From Nymphaea colorata (taxonomy: Eukaryota > Streptophyta > Magnoliopsida > Nymphaeales > Nymphaeaceae): 64,000 bases of DNA. The notes beneath the pieces are model-generated. The model was not told where the DNA came from. It was given only the letters and a program-made list of their open reading frames with translations, and did not search any database. The DNA is taken from assembly GCF_008831285.2 (NCBI RefSeq), contig NC_045142.1, forward strand, positions 12,290,716 to 12,354,715, in the 5' to 3' direction. The position numbers and the translations under genes were made by a program. Of this stretch, positions 21,118-48,715 are shown one piece after another (position 1 is the stretch's first letter; every line of letters starts with the position of its first letter).

Positions 21118-24100
21118 GTATGTGTAGAATTATAGAAAGATCTATACCTATCCAAATCTGCCCCAAACGTGTTACTTTTGGATGTTGGACCTGATGTCAA
21201 TCTAATCTAATATTAGATCTGACAGATCTTTTTCACCACCTTAGTTTTGGAATTGAAGATAAATTTCGTCTTATTTTCAAGAAATAGTTTGCACACTGCT
21301 TCTCTTTTGAAACTTGTAGAAATTTAGAAACCCCAATCAGAACTATAAATAGCAAAATGAGGAGGGTGGATCCTGCATCTTTGTTTCTTCAAAAAATGAC
21401 ATTCCTTCTCACTCCGTCCTTCTTTCGTCCTCTATTATTATTATTATTATTATTATTATTCATGCCTCCTCCTTCATGTCTATCTACCCTTTCTTCACTT
21501 TTCAACATAGCTCTTCCCTTATTATTCATGCCCCCCTTTCATGTCTATCTACCATTTCTCCATTTTACAACATAGCTCTTCCCTTCTCCCCCCATATGGG
21601 TGAGTCCCCAGACTCTTCTCATATTTGATGGAGATGTGTGTGCTAAAATGATGGAAAAGATTGCTCTCTTCTCAACCAAGTTCATCATTTGGTCCAATTC
21701 TTCTTCTTCTGCATCTTCTTTAGATTAGGTCATAGAGGTGGATTGTGTTTTTGGACTATATATAGCTAGATCATGCATATTGAAGGGTTTTTCTTACCTT
21801 GATTAGTTTAATAAAATGTCTTTGTTAGCATACATTTAAGTGTCTTGATGTTTGATTTCATAAACTAGATATTCATGAAGTTCCAAGTGGAATTAGATGT
21901 TGCAATTTGTGGTCCAAAGTCCATTTCGTAGAATTTATAGCTTATTTCATCACACTTGGAATTGTAGATAATTTACAATAAACTTGAGAAAGTGACAATT
22001 TTGTCAACATTGGGAACTTCATAACAAGTTTTGATATTTGCGGTCTCTATTCTAAAGTTGTTTTGACTCAATAAAGCTGCAGGACATGTTTCGCTTCCTA
22101 TTTACTTGTTTCCGTCTAAAATTGTTTTGCCTCATCTGTAGTTGGAAAGATTTGATTTTAATCGAAAGCTATTTGAATGATGTAGATTAACGTCTAATTT
22201 TGGTCTTATTAGCATATGCCTCTTAGTGCATCATCACTATGCTTCAGTTCGCTTCGCCTCACTTTACATACTCAACACTTCAGTTCACCTCATCACATTT
22301 GCCAATATTGATAGAAAAATAATTAAAACTATGGCTTCTGTCTCTCACTTAGAGCAGCAATTCAAAATGCTAAACTTTGAGCGTCCTCTAACTCTTGGTC
22401 TACACTTGGAGTTAGATGAGTAAAGAGAACCCATAAAGACTGGAGTATCCAAATCACCAAGCACAACGCAGCAAGTCTGGGAGCATTAGTGTAAGAATTT
22501 TTTTTATTTTCTTTCAGTTAGAGCATTAAACTTTTATTATTTTTTGGCTAGTATTAATTCATCTTTGTATCATTTTAAACTTGTAATAGGCTTGTGGATG
22601 GTTATTTATGTATATATGTCTATTCAGAGGTAGTAAAGTAATTGTTTGCAATACGAAGTTAATTTCATTTCTTCAGTTGGACCTGGCCTTGCCTCTATGT
22701 AAGAGCCTGTCATTTAAAATTTAATGTACAATTTTTAGATTGCTAGATTTTAAGTAAAAATACCTTTTACATCTTTCATAGACAGACACCAGATTTGGAT
22801 TGATTTGGATTGTGAAATTGATTTCAGATTCAAATAAGATTTTTCTTTGTTCGTATTCAAAACCAAATTCGAATATGAACATGTGAATATCTAAAAGGCT
22901 GATATAGTGAAGGGTGTATCCGATTCAAATCCAATCCATTGACAAGCCCATTTAGAACTTTGATTTCCATAAATCTTGACTTTGGTATGGTTAGCTTATT
23001 TTGCTGTGTGTTATGTTAGCATCATTAATTTCTAGTGTAGGTTAACTGGACAGAGATGATATACGTTTATTTTATTTGTTCATAGTCTTGAAGCACTTGG
23101 TTTTATTTATTTTTGGTGTCAAGGACTTGGAGAAATTTTAGTCTAGAATTTTTGTTGGTATCCGTGTTTTATTCCTTTTTAGATTGCTTGTAATTGAATT
23201 TAGAGATAGTATAAAGGCATTCTGATTTTCGTTAAGACATCAATAAAGCGATCGATTTGGATCCTAACTTTGTATCTATCTTATTCCCGGAGATCGGCCA
23301 GTTTTTTTGTTTTTAGTTGGTGCCCGATTGTCCCTTGATTTTTATTGGAAAATATTTTTTTAAATGTTAGTACTTCTAAGCTACACATATTTTTTTTAAA
23401 TTATTATTTTTTAGTTCATTTTGCAATATTCTTATTTCTAAGTGTGTTAAACGTTCTAGAGGACTAGATTAAAAATATTTATTTCAAGACTTTAAAAATT
23501 AGTTCCTTTTTTTCGGGGGAGACAAAACAGGTTTCTATCGTGGGTCTCCTCTCAATTAGTCATTAAATTTGAACTTTTGTAGCTTGCTCAAGAGCTTGTC
23601 TAGTTCGTGCAGTTAACAATTGAGCTTCATTAGATCCATGGTTTGTTAGATATGGAACCTTCTCTATGAGGGGTTGTTTTCATGCTTCTTTAGCATTTTG
23701 TTGTTCTTTAAAAGTGTAGATTTGCAACGTAATTTTTTTATTTTTAAGAATTTCTTTTTCTAGATATTTTTTATTTTTTTCGTCAAGCAGTTCTTGGAGG
23801 GCAAGCTCGTTGCAGCCTGCATTGTACAATTTAGCTGATTGGATTATTGTACGGTCTATAAATCTTGTTGAATGCATATTTAGGAGAAAAAAAATAAGAA
23901 TGCACATTTATTTTGTTTCTGAGGGTTAAGAGAAGATCTTTGGCTTTTGGTTGGAATTTGCCTAAAACAGGAATGTTTTTTGTCTTGATAGTTGGATCAA
24001 ATTCAACATGATCTGAAACCTTTTTTGCTCTAGAAGTCTTTGTGCTTTTTCTGATATCACAAATAATTTCTGTGAAAAAATTGGTCATTTTCATGTTATC

Positions 24101-24763
24101 AACTGGCGTCGTAGACATTGTAACTGGCTTTGTCTTTCCGTCGGATACATTTTTTGCAAAATTTCGAAGGCAGAAAATATGGCTTTTGATTTGATTCTCG
24201 AGGTCAAAGTAACATTTTTTTCTATTTTATTTTCTTTGGAAATTCTCTGGGAAGCTCGAGTTTTTTTTGTTTAATTTGTAGAGTCCATTTAGTGGGCTGC
24301 AGACGATAGAAAATTTAAGTGGAATTACGTCTCGGTTTTCTGCATTTAGTGTCATTTCAAGTGCGCAGGAGAGATTTGTAATAGCACATTCAAAACTTCA
24401 GACGGCCAAAAAATGGTCGCGCCCGCTTTGAAAGTGGACACAAAAACGAAACAAACTCAGAAAGAACAAAGAGCAGAGCTTCGTCTCGGGAACAGGCTTC
24501 CATTCAAATGCTATGGCACGTTTTGCGTACAGTTTTGGTTGCTAGCGGAAAAAACGACCATCTCAACCTACCATAAAGTGTGCAAATTTATCCAAATGCC
24601 ACTCGATAGGAGAAAGGAAATTGAAGACACTGTAACTCTGTTGCAGTTGTAAAGCTACTGAAAATATTTCCAATAAGACAACTGAAGTACTTTAATAGGA
24701 TCTTTACATGAACGAACATTTTACAATATGTAGAAAAACTGAGACCAAATTAAGCACCAAAAT
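21118..24763. other. Intergenic stretch between hAT relic and TFIIIC subunit gene
   Basis: AT-rich DNA with a (TTA)n run near 21434-21462 and several T-tracts. Two minus-strand ORFs (23680-23907 and 23831-24118) adjoin in different frames and look like pieces of one decayed coding sequence, but I do not recognise the family. There is no supported host gene. The 3' end of the downstream minus-strand gene is at 24764. Confidence 0.45.
23680..24118 (-). pseudogene. Unrecognised decayed coding sequence
   Basis: Two overlapping ORFs in different frames (95 and 75 aa) together give a protein-like, Lys/Asn-rich stretch. It could be a fragment of a retroelement or an endogenous pararetrovirus, but no diagnostic motif (zinc knuckle, protease, RT) is visible, so no family is assigned. 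Confidence 0.3.
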
Positions 24764-37497
<12,734 letters not shown>

Positions 37498-37741
37498 CCC
37501 TGTACTATAATCCGTAAGAAAGTCATATCACATAATAACATTAAGTGATCCGATAATTTTGCAGCCACAGCTGCAACAGGAAGACATGGAACCATCACCT
37601 TGATGTCATAAACAAGATAGGCACAGCACATAATAGCATAAACAGCGAAAGGTTGCAAAGCATCTTGGGAAATAAAATTGGCACTTGAGATCTTTAGACT
37701 CATGTTATGCAACAATGATAATGGAATTGATAAATAAATAA

Positions 37742-37784
<43 letters not shown>

Positions 37785-38949
37785 CAACTTAGATTGTTCT
37801 GATAGTGGCGCCTACTCTTTCTCCCATCTAGAAGGGCATCTGGCACACCAGCTATTTCATGGTCACCTTTTACAAATCCAATCGTAGGTTTAGGAGTACA
37901 AGAATCAATCCTCTAATAGAACTTTAAGTGAAAATGCATAAAAGAATAAATAGGTACAGCTAAATAAAAAACAAGTAAGCAAATGAAGGAAATTTTTCCA
38001 CCAAGATGAATCAGTTGATGAATTATCGACCAACAGAAAAAAGAGAGACAGATGGAAGAATATGATCTTGGAACCATCACTTTTTTAGTCTGTGTTCCCT
38101 CAGTCAATCTCCTACCATTCAATAACGGAAAAGAGTTGGAGGCACCAGATCTTCAACAAGCCAGTTAGCATCAAAACGAAGAAAAGGCGGAATCATGTAT
38201 CTAGGAGTGGTTCTCAGTCGATTCTCTTTCTATTCGTCTCTCTTTTGTTCCCTCTTTATTGTATCAACAGGAAACAGAAAGGGGACAGAAGGGGATGACG
38301 GTGGTTTGGGCACAGGTACTGCTGGTTTCATTGGGCGTTTACAGAGGAAATGGTTGCTGTTCAGTGCGAAACACCAACACTATTTCCTTTGTTTTGCCGG
38401 ACAGGGACAGGACGCGGTCAGGTGGGCCGAGTTGGTGGAAGGCGCGTTCTCAAATTTCAATCAGTGACTTTGTAAATGAAAAATCAGACGTCAAATTCTA
38501 CTCCGTAGATAGAGAACCTACACTTCGGACTTCGTAGCAAAAAAACCCTTGCCCGCTGGTTGGGGAGATACCTCTGTCGCTCAGACACACTAAGACACAC
38601 AGAGACGGAGAGAGACAGAGACAGATAGAGAGAGAGAGAGAGACCTCGTCGATCAGTGAGGTCCGGCCTACGATACTCGCTGCGGATGACGGCCGGCAGA
38701 TAGCGGTGGATTAGGCATTTGGAGCAGCTGCGTTGTGGCTCTCAAACCACGCAAAGAGAGTCAACGGAGCCTCTGAAGAGAAACGTGGGTTAAGACGAGC
38801 CAAAAGAGAGAAGAAAACAAGAAAAAGACAGAGAGAGGTTTCACTTGTCACCAGCGCTGCGGGTGGCCGTCGCTGTTCCCGGCAGCAGGCGGCTGCTGAG
38901 AACAGAGAAGGCCTAGATCAACAGCGGTAAAACCAGAGACAGAAAATGG

Positions 38950-38950
<1 letters not shown>
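37498..38950 (-). promoter_or_regulatory. Upstream/5' UTR region of the TFIIIC subunit gene
   Basis: Because the first coding exon begins just after a 3' splice site, the transcription start should lie here. A CT-rich tract on the minus strand at about 38598-38645 is a likely 5' leader, and GC-richer DNA from about 38640 to 38930 could be proximal promoter or part of an unrecognised divergent transcript. A 25-codon minus-strand ORF (38119-38196) may be an upstream ORF. None of this can be proven without transcripts. Confidence 0.35.
37748..37782. repeat. (TG)n microsatellite
   Basis: Pure TG run just upstream, in gene orientation, of the first coding exon of the TFIIIC subunit gene. It lies in the presumed 5' UTR intron. 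Confidence 0.95.
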
Positions 38951-41600
<2,650 letters not shown>

Positions 41601-41639
41601 CATCACCAAGAGAAAATGCTACAAGTAAAGACCACTTAT

Positions 41640-42558
41640 CTTAGAAATCTCTGCACAACAGTCTATAGCTGATAACAGTTTAAATCCTACTTATTTGAAG
41701 TCTATTGAAAATGAGGATGTAAACATGGATAAAGTTGATGAAGCAATGCTTAATAGTGGTATGAGACTATGGGTGGTGTGAAAAAAAATAGATGCAAGTA
41801 TTGCAAAGTAACGTTTGTTATAAGTATACATCATCAATGAGAAGACATAAGTGTCTTGTATGTCCTCGTAATATGAGACAAAATACTTTGAGTTTTGACA
41901 TTAGTGAAGTTTCAAGTCTTACAAAGGAAACAATGAGTAAGGGTGTCAAACTTGATCCCAAAAAAATAAGAGACATATTGACAAAGATGGTAGTTTGTCA
42001 TGAGTGCACATTCACCATGGTTGAGCATTGCTGGTTTAGATTTTTACTGAAGTTTGCTTTTCCAAATTGGTTACCCATTTCAAGAACAACAGTAAAAAGA
42101 GATGTCACAAAATTATATGAGGTAAAAAAAAAATAAGTTGAAGGAAAATTTTAAAGGTGTTAAATATATTGCTTTGACAACAGATGTATGAACATCTAAT
42201 CAATAAATTGGGTATATTTCCATTACAGCTCACTTCATAGATTATGCTTGGATGCTTCAAAAGCGTATAATTGGTGTTAATACAATTGAACAATCTCATA
42301 TTAAAGAATCTAGCAAATGTGATTGCTAAAAATCTTCAAGAATGAAAAATAAAGAAGATTATCTCCATTACAATTGACAATGTTTCTTCTAATGATCGTC
42401 TTGTAAGAACGTTGAAGGAAATGTTAGAGAAATATGGTGTAAATCTATACCAAAGCGATAATTTTTTCATGGCATTGTGCACATATTCTAAATCTGATAG
42501 TGCAAGATGGTTTGTCTACTATTAAAGATGAATTTGGAAAGATTGGAGAGGTAGTCAA
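41640..42558 (+). pseudogene. Ricesleeper-like hAT transposase, N-terminal half
   Basis: The plus-strand reading has a BED finger (CKYCKV.. then SSMRRHKC), the block MVVCHECTFTMVEHCWF, RTTVKRDVTKLYE, and after a frame break LTTDV.TSNQ, which follows the family pattern MIIVHELPFSMVEH and SLTTDLWTSNQ. Several stops and frameshifts are present. The sequence is cut at 42558 by the insertion of Copia-2 and resumes after 48159 in the same frame (GEVV, then KYIKCFPSKL). Confidence 0.85.
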
Positions 42559-43036
42559 TGTAAATCAGGCCCAAACAAGGCAAATACTTCAAGAATATCA
42601 CTCTTGAATCTCCCACTAACTCAACAAGGCAATACACAAGAGTCCTCTAGCAATACACAAGAGTCCTCTAACAAGAGGATAAAGAAAACATATATTGATC
42701 TTCAACAATAAACAAGATGTGGCTTAACAAGCCATGTGATAAAAAGAGGGGAATGTACACTATATATAGAGGAGAGAACAAAAGAATAAGAGGACCAGCC
42801 ATTGGGACTAGTTCTAACGGCTAAAATTCTAGACGTTGGGACTAGTCCCCTTTGGGGTATAAGGATAAAGAAAGAGGGTAAAAGGGGAAAGTAAAAATAT
42901 ATAAAAAATGAAAAAATTACATAAGTATCCTAATATCCAAATATATATAAAATATATATATGTATGTATACATATAAGATATATATTAGATAACTAATAT
43001 ATATATATATAATGCATACAATCTAACATTCTAACA
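42559..43036 (-). repeat. Copia-2 3' LTR
   Basis: 478-bp LTR bounded by TG..CA. Relative to its partner it carries a 21-bp internal duplication (AATACACAAGAGTCCTCTA type) and a small insertion near 42710, and lacks part of the AT-rich tail. Confidence 0.92.
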
Positions 43037-43248
43037 CCCCCCCTCAAACTTACGGTGTGATAACCGAAAGTTTGCTAAGGAGAAATTTAAATCTGGCAGC
43101 GGCAAGAGCCTTTGTGAAGAAGTCGCCTAATTGATACTCATAAGAAACATAGGAGAGATCAATATTCTTCTGAAGGAATTCTTCACGAACATAATGACAG
43201 TCCATCTCTATATACTTCGTTCTTTCGTGAAATGTGTGATTGCTAGCA

Positions 43249-43406
43249 GGGGCGGAGCTAGGATTTTTTTTAGGGTTGGGCCAATACGATTTGCGAGCCG
43301 GGCCAGGGTCGGGCCAAGAGGAGCGACGAGGAGCAACCGGTCGGGCCATACTAAAAAAAATTGATTTTTTCAATGTAAAAAAAAAAAAATTTCTGGCCTC
43401 ACCCAG
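43249..43406. mobile_element. SINE-like 158-bp insertion in Copia-2
   Basis: A foreign segment is flanked by a perfect 11-bp direct repeat GATTGCTAGCA (43238-43248 and 43407-43417). It begins GGGGCGGAGCTAGG, a head I recall from plant short interspersed repeats, and has A/T runs near its far end. Removing it with one repeat restores the conserved RNase H block YIASN..ERTKYIEMDCH, which confirms the insertion. A related head (AGTAGCGGAGCTAC) occurs at 49409. Confidence 0.8.
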
Positions 43407-43552
43407 GATTGCTAGCAATATAAATTACACTTTTGTTGTCACAGCAAAGCTTGACAGGATCTTTGATATGAATTCTCATATCTTTCAGCAAGCTCTTCAG
43501 CCACACTATCTCCATTGTTGTAGTTGTCATTGCACGATACTCAGCTTCTGTT

Positions 43553-43642
43553 GATGATAGTGATACCTTATTTTGTTTCTTGCATCGCCAGGAAATTGAT
43601 GATAGTGACACCTTATTTTGTTTCTTGCATCGCCAAGAAATT
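43553..43642 (-). repeat. 45-bp in-frame tandem duplication in Copia-2 RNase H
   Basis: Two 45-bp units (43553-43597 and 43598-43642) encode the same 15 residues (ISWRCKKQNKVSLSS) twice before TEAEY. Being a multiple of three it keeps the frame open. Confidence 0.93.
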
Positions 43643-46600
43643 AAGGAATCACCTAAAAACACACAAAAACTAGTGGTGGAGTATCTATTATTGGGATCTC
43701 CACCCCAATCAGCATCTGTATAAGCAACTAATTCTAATAGAGAGGAGGAAGATAGAAATAGTCCTTTGTTGATAGTGTTTTTCACATAACGGACAATCTG
43801 CATTGCTGCTCCCATGTGCACTGAGGTGGATCTTTGCTGAAATTGGCTTATCACATACACGGCATGAGAAATGTCAAAAATGGTGATGGAGAGATAAGAG
43901 AGAGCACCAACTATTTACCGAAAGGGAGTGGGATTCTCTAATATTTCTCCATCATCAATTTTCATTTTTACTCCCAGTGTTTCTGGAGTATCCACAACTT
44001 TGTCATCTGAGATATCTGTTCTGTCAACTAATTCACTGGCAAACTTCATTTGAGAAAGAAGATAACCCTGTTTGCTATAAGCAACTTCAATTCCAAGAAA
44101 ATATGTTAGTCTTCCCAAATCATTGAAAACATTTCTTAAGAAAATGTTTTACCTCTATAATCCCTTTATCATCACTCCCAGTAATAATCATATCATCAAC
44201 ATACAATAATAAAACAATTACACTTACGGATGTGGTTTTAACAAACATGGCAGTATCAGAGTAACAAGATTGAAAACATTGATTAAACATAACACCACTA
44301 AACTTGTCAAACCAGGCCTTGGGAACTTGTTTTAAACCATAAAGGGCTTTCTTAAGGCGTAAAACTTTGTTTTGAGGTAGGTCAAAACCAGAAGGAACAC
44401 TCATGAAAACTTCTTCCTGTAGGTGACCATTTAAGAAGGCATTTTTAACATCCATTTGAAAAATAGTCTAATGTTTAACAGAAGCAATGGCAATAAGAGT
44501 TCTAACAGAAGTCATGCGAGCAACATGAGCAAAGGTTTCTTCATAATCAATCCCATATTCTTGAGCATATCCCTTAGCAACAAGTCTGGCCTTATATCTT
44601 TCTAAGGCTCCATCACTTCTCGTTTTGATTTTATAGATCCATCTACAACCAATAGTCTTTTTCCTTGTTGGTAGAGACACAATATCTCAAGTCTCATTGT
44701 CTTCAAGAGCTTTAAGTTCAAGATTCGTGGCTTCAATCCAATTGGGATCTTCCTTAGCTTCAAGGTAAGAAGATGACTCATAAAAAGAATGATGTGCCAT
44801 AAGACAAGCTCAAAATTTTGGAGAAAAGGACTCATAAGAGATAAATCTTTGAGGAGGCCTAATGTGCCTTTGGGATCTCCTAGGAAGAGATTGATTGGTC
44901 TCTTGATTTTGGAGATCTCTTCTTCTATAAACTAACATCTCTTTTGGAGGAATGGTAGGATTATCATTGTTAACTTCTTCAATTTGCACTTCTTCAACTT
45001 TATCGGGTTCATCACCATCAATATCGTCATCATCATCAATATCATTAGTCCAAAGAAAAGTATAATCTTCTAGTTTCTTGGGTTCATCGTTGAAACCATC
45101 TTCATTTTCTAAAAAGATCACATTTCTAGAAACATAAACTTTATCTCTTTCAATATCATAACATCTATAACCCTTTTGAGATTCAGAATACCCAATAAAA
45201 ACACAACCAATGGCCTTGGAAGAAAGCTTATCATCTTTGTCACTTAACACAAAACATTTGCAACCAAAGACTTTAAGTCTATTGTAATGAGGTTTAACAT
45301 GGTGAAGTTTTTCAAAAGGAGAAATATGTTTCAAAAGTTTGGTAGGCATTCTATTAATTAGATAGGTTGAAGTCAAAACAGCCTCAGCCCAAAAGTTTTT
45401 GGAAACATTTTTAGATAAAAGAAGAGCTCTAATAGTTTCATTAATGTGTCTATGATTACGCTCGGCCACTCCGTTTTGTTGTGGAGTGTTAGGACAAGAT
45501 CTTTGATGAACAATGTCTTTTTCTTTTAGAAATTGTTGAAATTCATTTGACATAAATTCTCCTCCTGAATCACTTCTAAAAACTTTGATACTTCAGCCAA
45601 ATTGGGTATAGATCATGTTGTAAAAATTCTTAAAGTTCGTAAAAACCTTCGATTTGTGTTTTAGAAAGTAAACCCAAGTATGTCTAGAATAATCATCAAT
45701 AAAGATCACATCGTACAATAATCCTTCTTTTGACATAATAGGAGCGGGTCCCCACACATCCGAATGCACCAAATCAAAAGATTTTTGGGCAATAAATTTT
45801 CTATTATCAAAAGATAAGGCTTTCATTTTTGCCTTAATATAATCATTACAATAGAAATTCTTTTGACAAAACTTCTCCATAAAGGGAAGATGAGAAGTTG
45901 GAATGCCTTTGATGTCAAGTTTGAATGTCACATCCTTTGGAGATATTGCAAGATGGTCTTGAAAGATCCAAAAATTCTATGTAGTAGAGATCATTTGTTC
46001 TAAAACTTTTCCCAATCGTCTTCTTGGATACACGATCATGTATCAAACACTTGTATTGTGAGAAGATTATATCAAAACCAAGGTTGGCTATTTGAGAAAC
46101 AGATAATAAATTTAAGTTTAACTTAGGAATATATCTTACTTGAGGTACTTTTAGAGTTTTGGATCCAAAAGTTTGGTCAAGATTTCCAATAAAATCAATT
46201 TCAAGAGAAGTATCATTCATCGTTTTCACAAAAGAATAAGAATCATTTTTGGTGCATTCGGTGAGAAGGGATACACAATGAGTCATATGAAAAGATGCAC
46301 ATGAATCAATAATCTAAGAACACTTACTTGATGAAGTAGATGCCATGGTGGCGCCCCATGTTGAGGGTGTGCCTCCTCCCTTTAGTAACGGTTGAATAAC
46401 TTCAATGATCTTGGATTGAAGAGCACTCATGAGTTGATCAAGTTGAAATGAGCTTGCATTTTCCTTTCTTCTTGAATTGGAGCTGCAACATTGCTTCTTT
46501 TGTCAAAATATCTAAGTTTTGGACATCTAGGCTTGGTATGTTCTTTTTCTTGACAATGATAGCAAATAATTTTTCTTTTTACTCCTACATTTGTACGATT

Positions 46601-47663
46601 AAAGTGATGAGGTCTATAAGTTCTCAAATGGGCCCCCGGCCTAGATGTGGCAAGAACATTGTTGACTTTTTCTTTATCAAGACAAAGTCGATTTTCTTCC
46701 ATTTGAAGCTCCGCAATAGCTTCATTCATAGATGATGTTTTATAACGATGGAGTAAAGCGGTTTTAACACCATCAAATTCGGGTCTAAGACCTATGATAA
46801 ACTTATAGAACTTGTCATGTTGTATTTGCTTTTCTCTAAGAAGAAGATCTTGCATCCAATATGGTTCAACGATGCTTAATTCATCATACAATTGATCTAT
46901 TTCAACCACATAATCTTTAATGGATCTATCTCCCTGTTGGAGATTGTGAATTTTGAGTTGAACATTATGCATATAAGCAACATCTCTCATGGTATGAGTT
47001 TTCTTTAGATACTCCCAAGCCTCTAGGGCAGGATTTAATTTAGAGATTTGCCCGCTAGTAGCATTGTCAACACAAGTCAAGATCCAAGTGATAATTTTGT
47101 AATGACCAACACTCCATTCTTCCCATTTCTTGTTGTATTCAGCCACTACTTTCTCTTTTTCAGTTCCATCCAATTCCATAGCCCTTCCATCAACATCTTT
47201 CATAAGGACTAGTTGTGGTTCAAGTTTTGTCCCATCAACTAGTCCCCAAAGGCTTTTATTACGAATAAAGTGTTCCATAGTTTTAGCCCATTGTATGTAA
47301 TTTGTTGATGAGAGTTTGGGAAATGAAAAAGAAGAGACTTTGTCATCCATGAGCACAATCAACAAGGTAGATCCACTTACAAGTTATGAAGAAGATGGCT
47401 GCCACGTGAAAAGAAGTCCACGACAATGATAAAAACTTAGCAATAATAAAAACCAGCCACCCTTCCAACAGTCACGAGTTCACCACCAAGGAAGCTAAAT
47501 TCCGTCAAGAAATCACCAAAAAGAGGCCATCAAAAACACTCTTCTTCTTGTGTAAAACTGCAGCAAGCAATATCTCGAACACTTTGAGTGCTTCACAGCT
47601 CTAACGTAAGAGTAAAAGCCGAACCTTCAATCTAGAACGACAGCAAGACAAAGAGCCAAAGAC

Positions 47664-47678
47664 GAGGCTCTGATACCA
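47664..47678 (-). other. Copia-2 primer-binding site
   Basis: The minus strand reads TGGTATCAGAGCCTC directly inside the 5' LTR, complementary to initiator tRNA-Met. Confidence 0.92.
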
Positions 47679-48154
47679 TGTAAATCAGGTTCAAACAAGG
47701 CAAATACTTCAAGAATATCACTCGTGAATCTCCCACTAACTCAACAAGTCTATACACAAGAGTCCTCTAACAAAAGGATAAAGAAAACATATATTGATCT
47801 TCAACAATGTGGCTTAACAAGCCATGTGATAAAAAGAGGGGAATGTACACTATATATAGAGGAGAGAACAAAAGGTAGAAGAGGGCCAGCCATTGGGACT
47901 AGTTCCAACTGCTAGAATTCTAACCGTTGGGACTAGTCCCCTTTGGGGTATAAGGATAAAGAAAGAGGGTAAAAGGGAAAAGTAAAAATACATAAAAAAG
48001 GAAAAAATTGCATAAGTATCTTAATATCCAAATATATATATAATATATATATGTATGTATACATATAAGACATATATTAGATAATTAATATATGTAATAT
48101 ATATATATATATAGATACACACATTTAGAATGCATACAATCTAACATTCTAACA
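47679..48154 (-). repeat. Copia-2 5' LTR
   Basis: 476-bp LTR bounded by TG..CA. It contains repeated TAGTCCC/GGGACTAGT words and an AT-rich tail with TATATG tracts. Confidence 0.92.
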
Positions 48155-48715
48155 GTCAAATATATAAAATGCTTCCCATCAAAACTTCACAACTTTCAAC
48201 TTATAGTAGATGAATTTGGAATTCATGGTCAAAAGAAATTGGTGCTAGATGTAGCAACTCGATAGAATTTTACTTATTTAATGTTGGAGGTTGCACTTAT
48301 ATATGAGCATGTCTTTGATAGATATGATACGGAAGATGCTGATTTTACATGGTGCTGGATGCAAATGAATGAGAGAGAGTATAAAAAATTATGTACTTTT
48401 TTTGAAGTATCTTATAATATTTTTGTGCTTTTTCAAGGTCCAAGTATCCTACAACTAACATGTTTTTCTTAAAAATTTAGAGGGTTAAAAAAACTATTAC
48501 AAGAAAAAATTATAAATAGATGCAGCTTTATGAAGATAATGACAACTAAAATGAAAGAAAAGTTTGATAAGTATTATAGCTCCTACAATATATTGATAGT
48601 TATTGTTTCTATACTAAATCCAATGATAAAGTTAAGTTTAACAAATGTTGCGGTTTCAACGATTTTTAGTCCAACAGAAGAAAAGGAAGATCATATAACA
48701 TTAGTAAGAAATACA
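48155..48715 (+). pseudogene. Ricesleeper-like hAT transposase, C-terminal half (truncated)
   Basis: The reading resumes with KYIKCFPSKLHNFQ, KKLVLDVATR, then a stop where the family has Trp, then FTYLMLEVALIYEHVFDRYD and MTTKMKEKFDKYY, all DUF4413/ricesleeper blocks. The hATC dimerisation domain is missing, so the copy is truncated near 48715. Confidence 0.83.

Larger units (their letters stand above)
43050..47365 (-). pseudogene. Copia-2 gag-pol, multiply broken
   Basis: Segments in element order are gag with a CCHC knuckle variant (CYHCQEKEHTKPRC; 46427-47365), protease with DSCAS replacing the usual DSGAS and a stop in place of the preceding Trp (near 46300-46320), integrase (45593-45931 and 44810-45553, with PQQNGVAERNHRH), RT with YVDD ([11 protein letters not shown]; 44120-44455), and RNase H (43399-44118 and 43050-43238). 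Stops and frameshifts separate them, so no complete polyprotein is possible. Confidence 0.9.
42559..48154 (-). mobile_element. Copia-2: degraded Ty1/copia LTR retrotransposon
   Basis: A 5596-bp element is flanked by a perfect 5-bp duplication GTCAA (42554-42558 and 48155-48159). LTRs are 42559-43036 and 47679-48154. A primer-binding site complementary to initiator tRNA-Met lies at 47664-47678 and a polypurine tract at 43037-43047. Gag, protease, integrase, RT and RNase H are all recognisable but broken into at least eight frames. It inserted into the hAT transposase gene and was later hit by a SINE-like insertion (43249-43406). Confidence 0.94.

Noticed and set aside
38733-38930. 65-aa basic ORF in GC-rich DNA upstream of the TFIIIC gene
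   Set aside because: Its Arg/Lys-rich composition follows from AGA/GAG repeats. No homology is recognised and no splice context fits a divergent gene.
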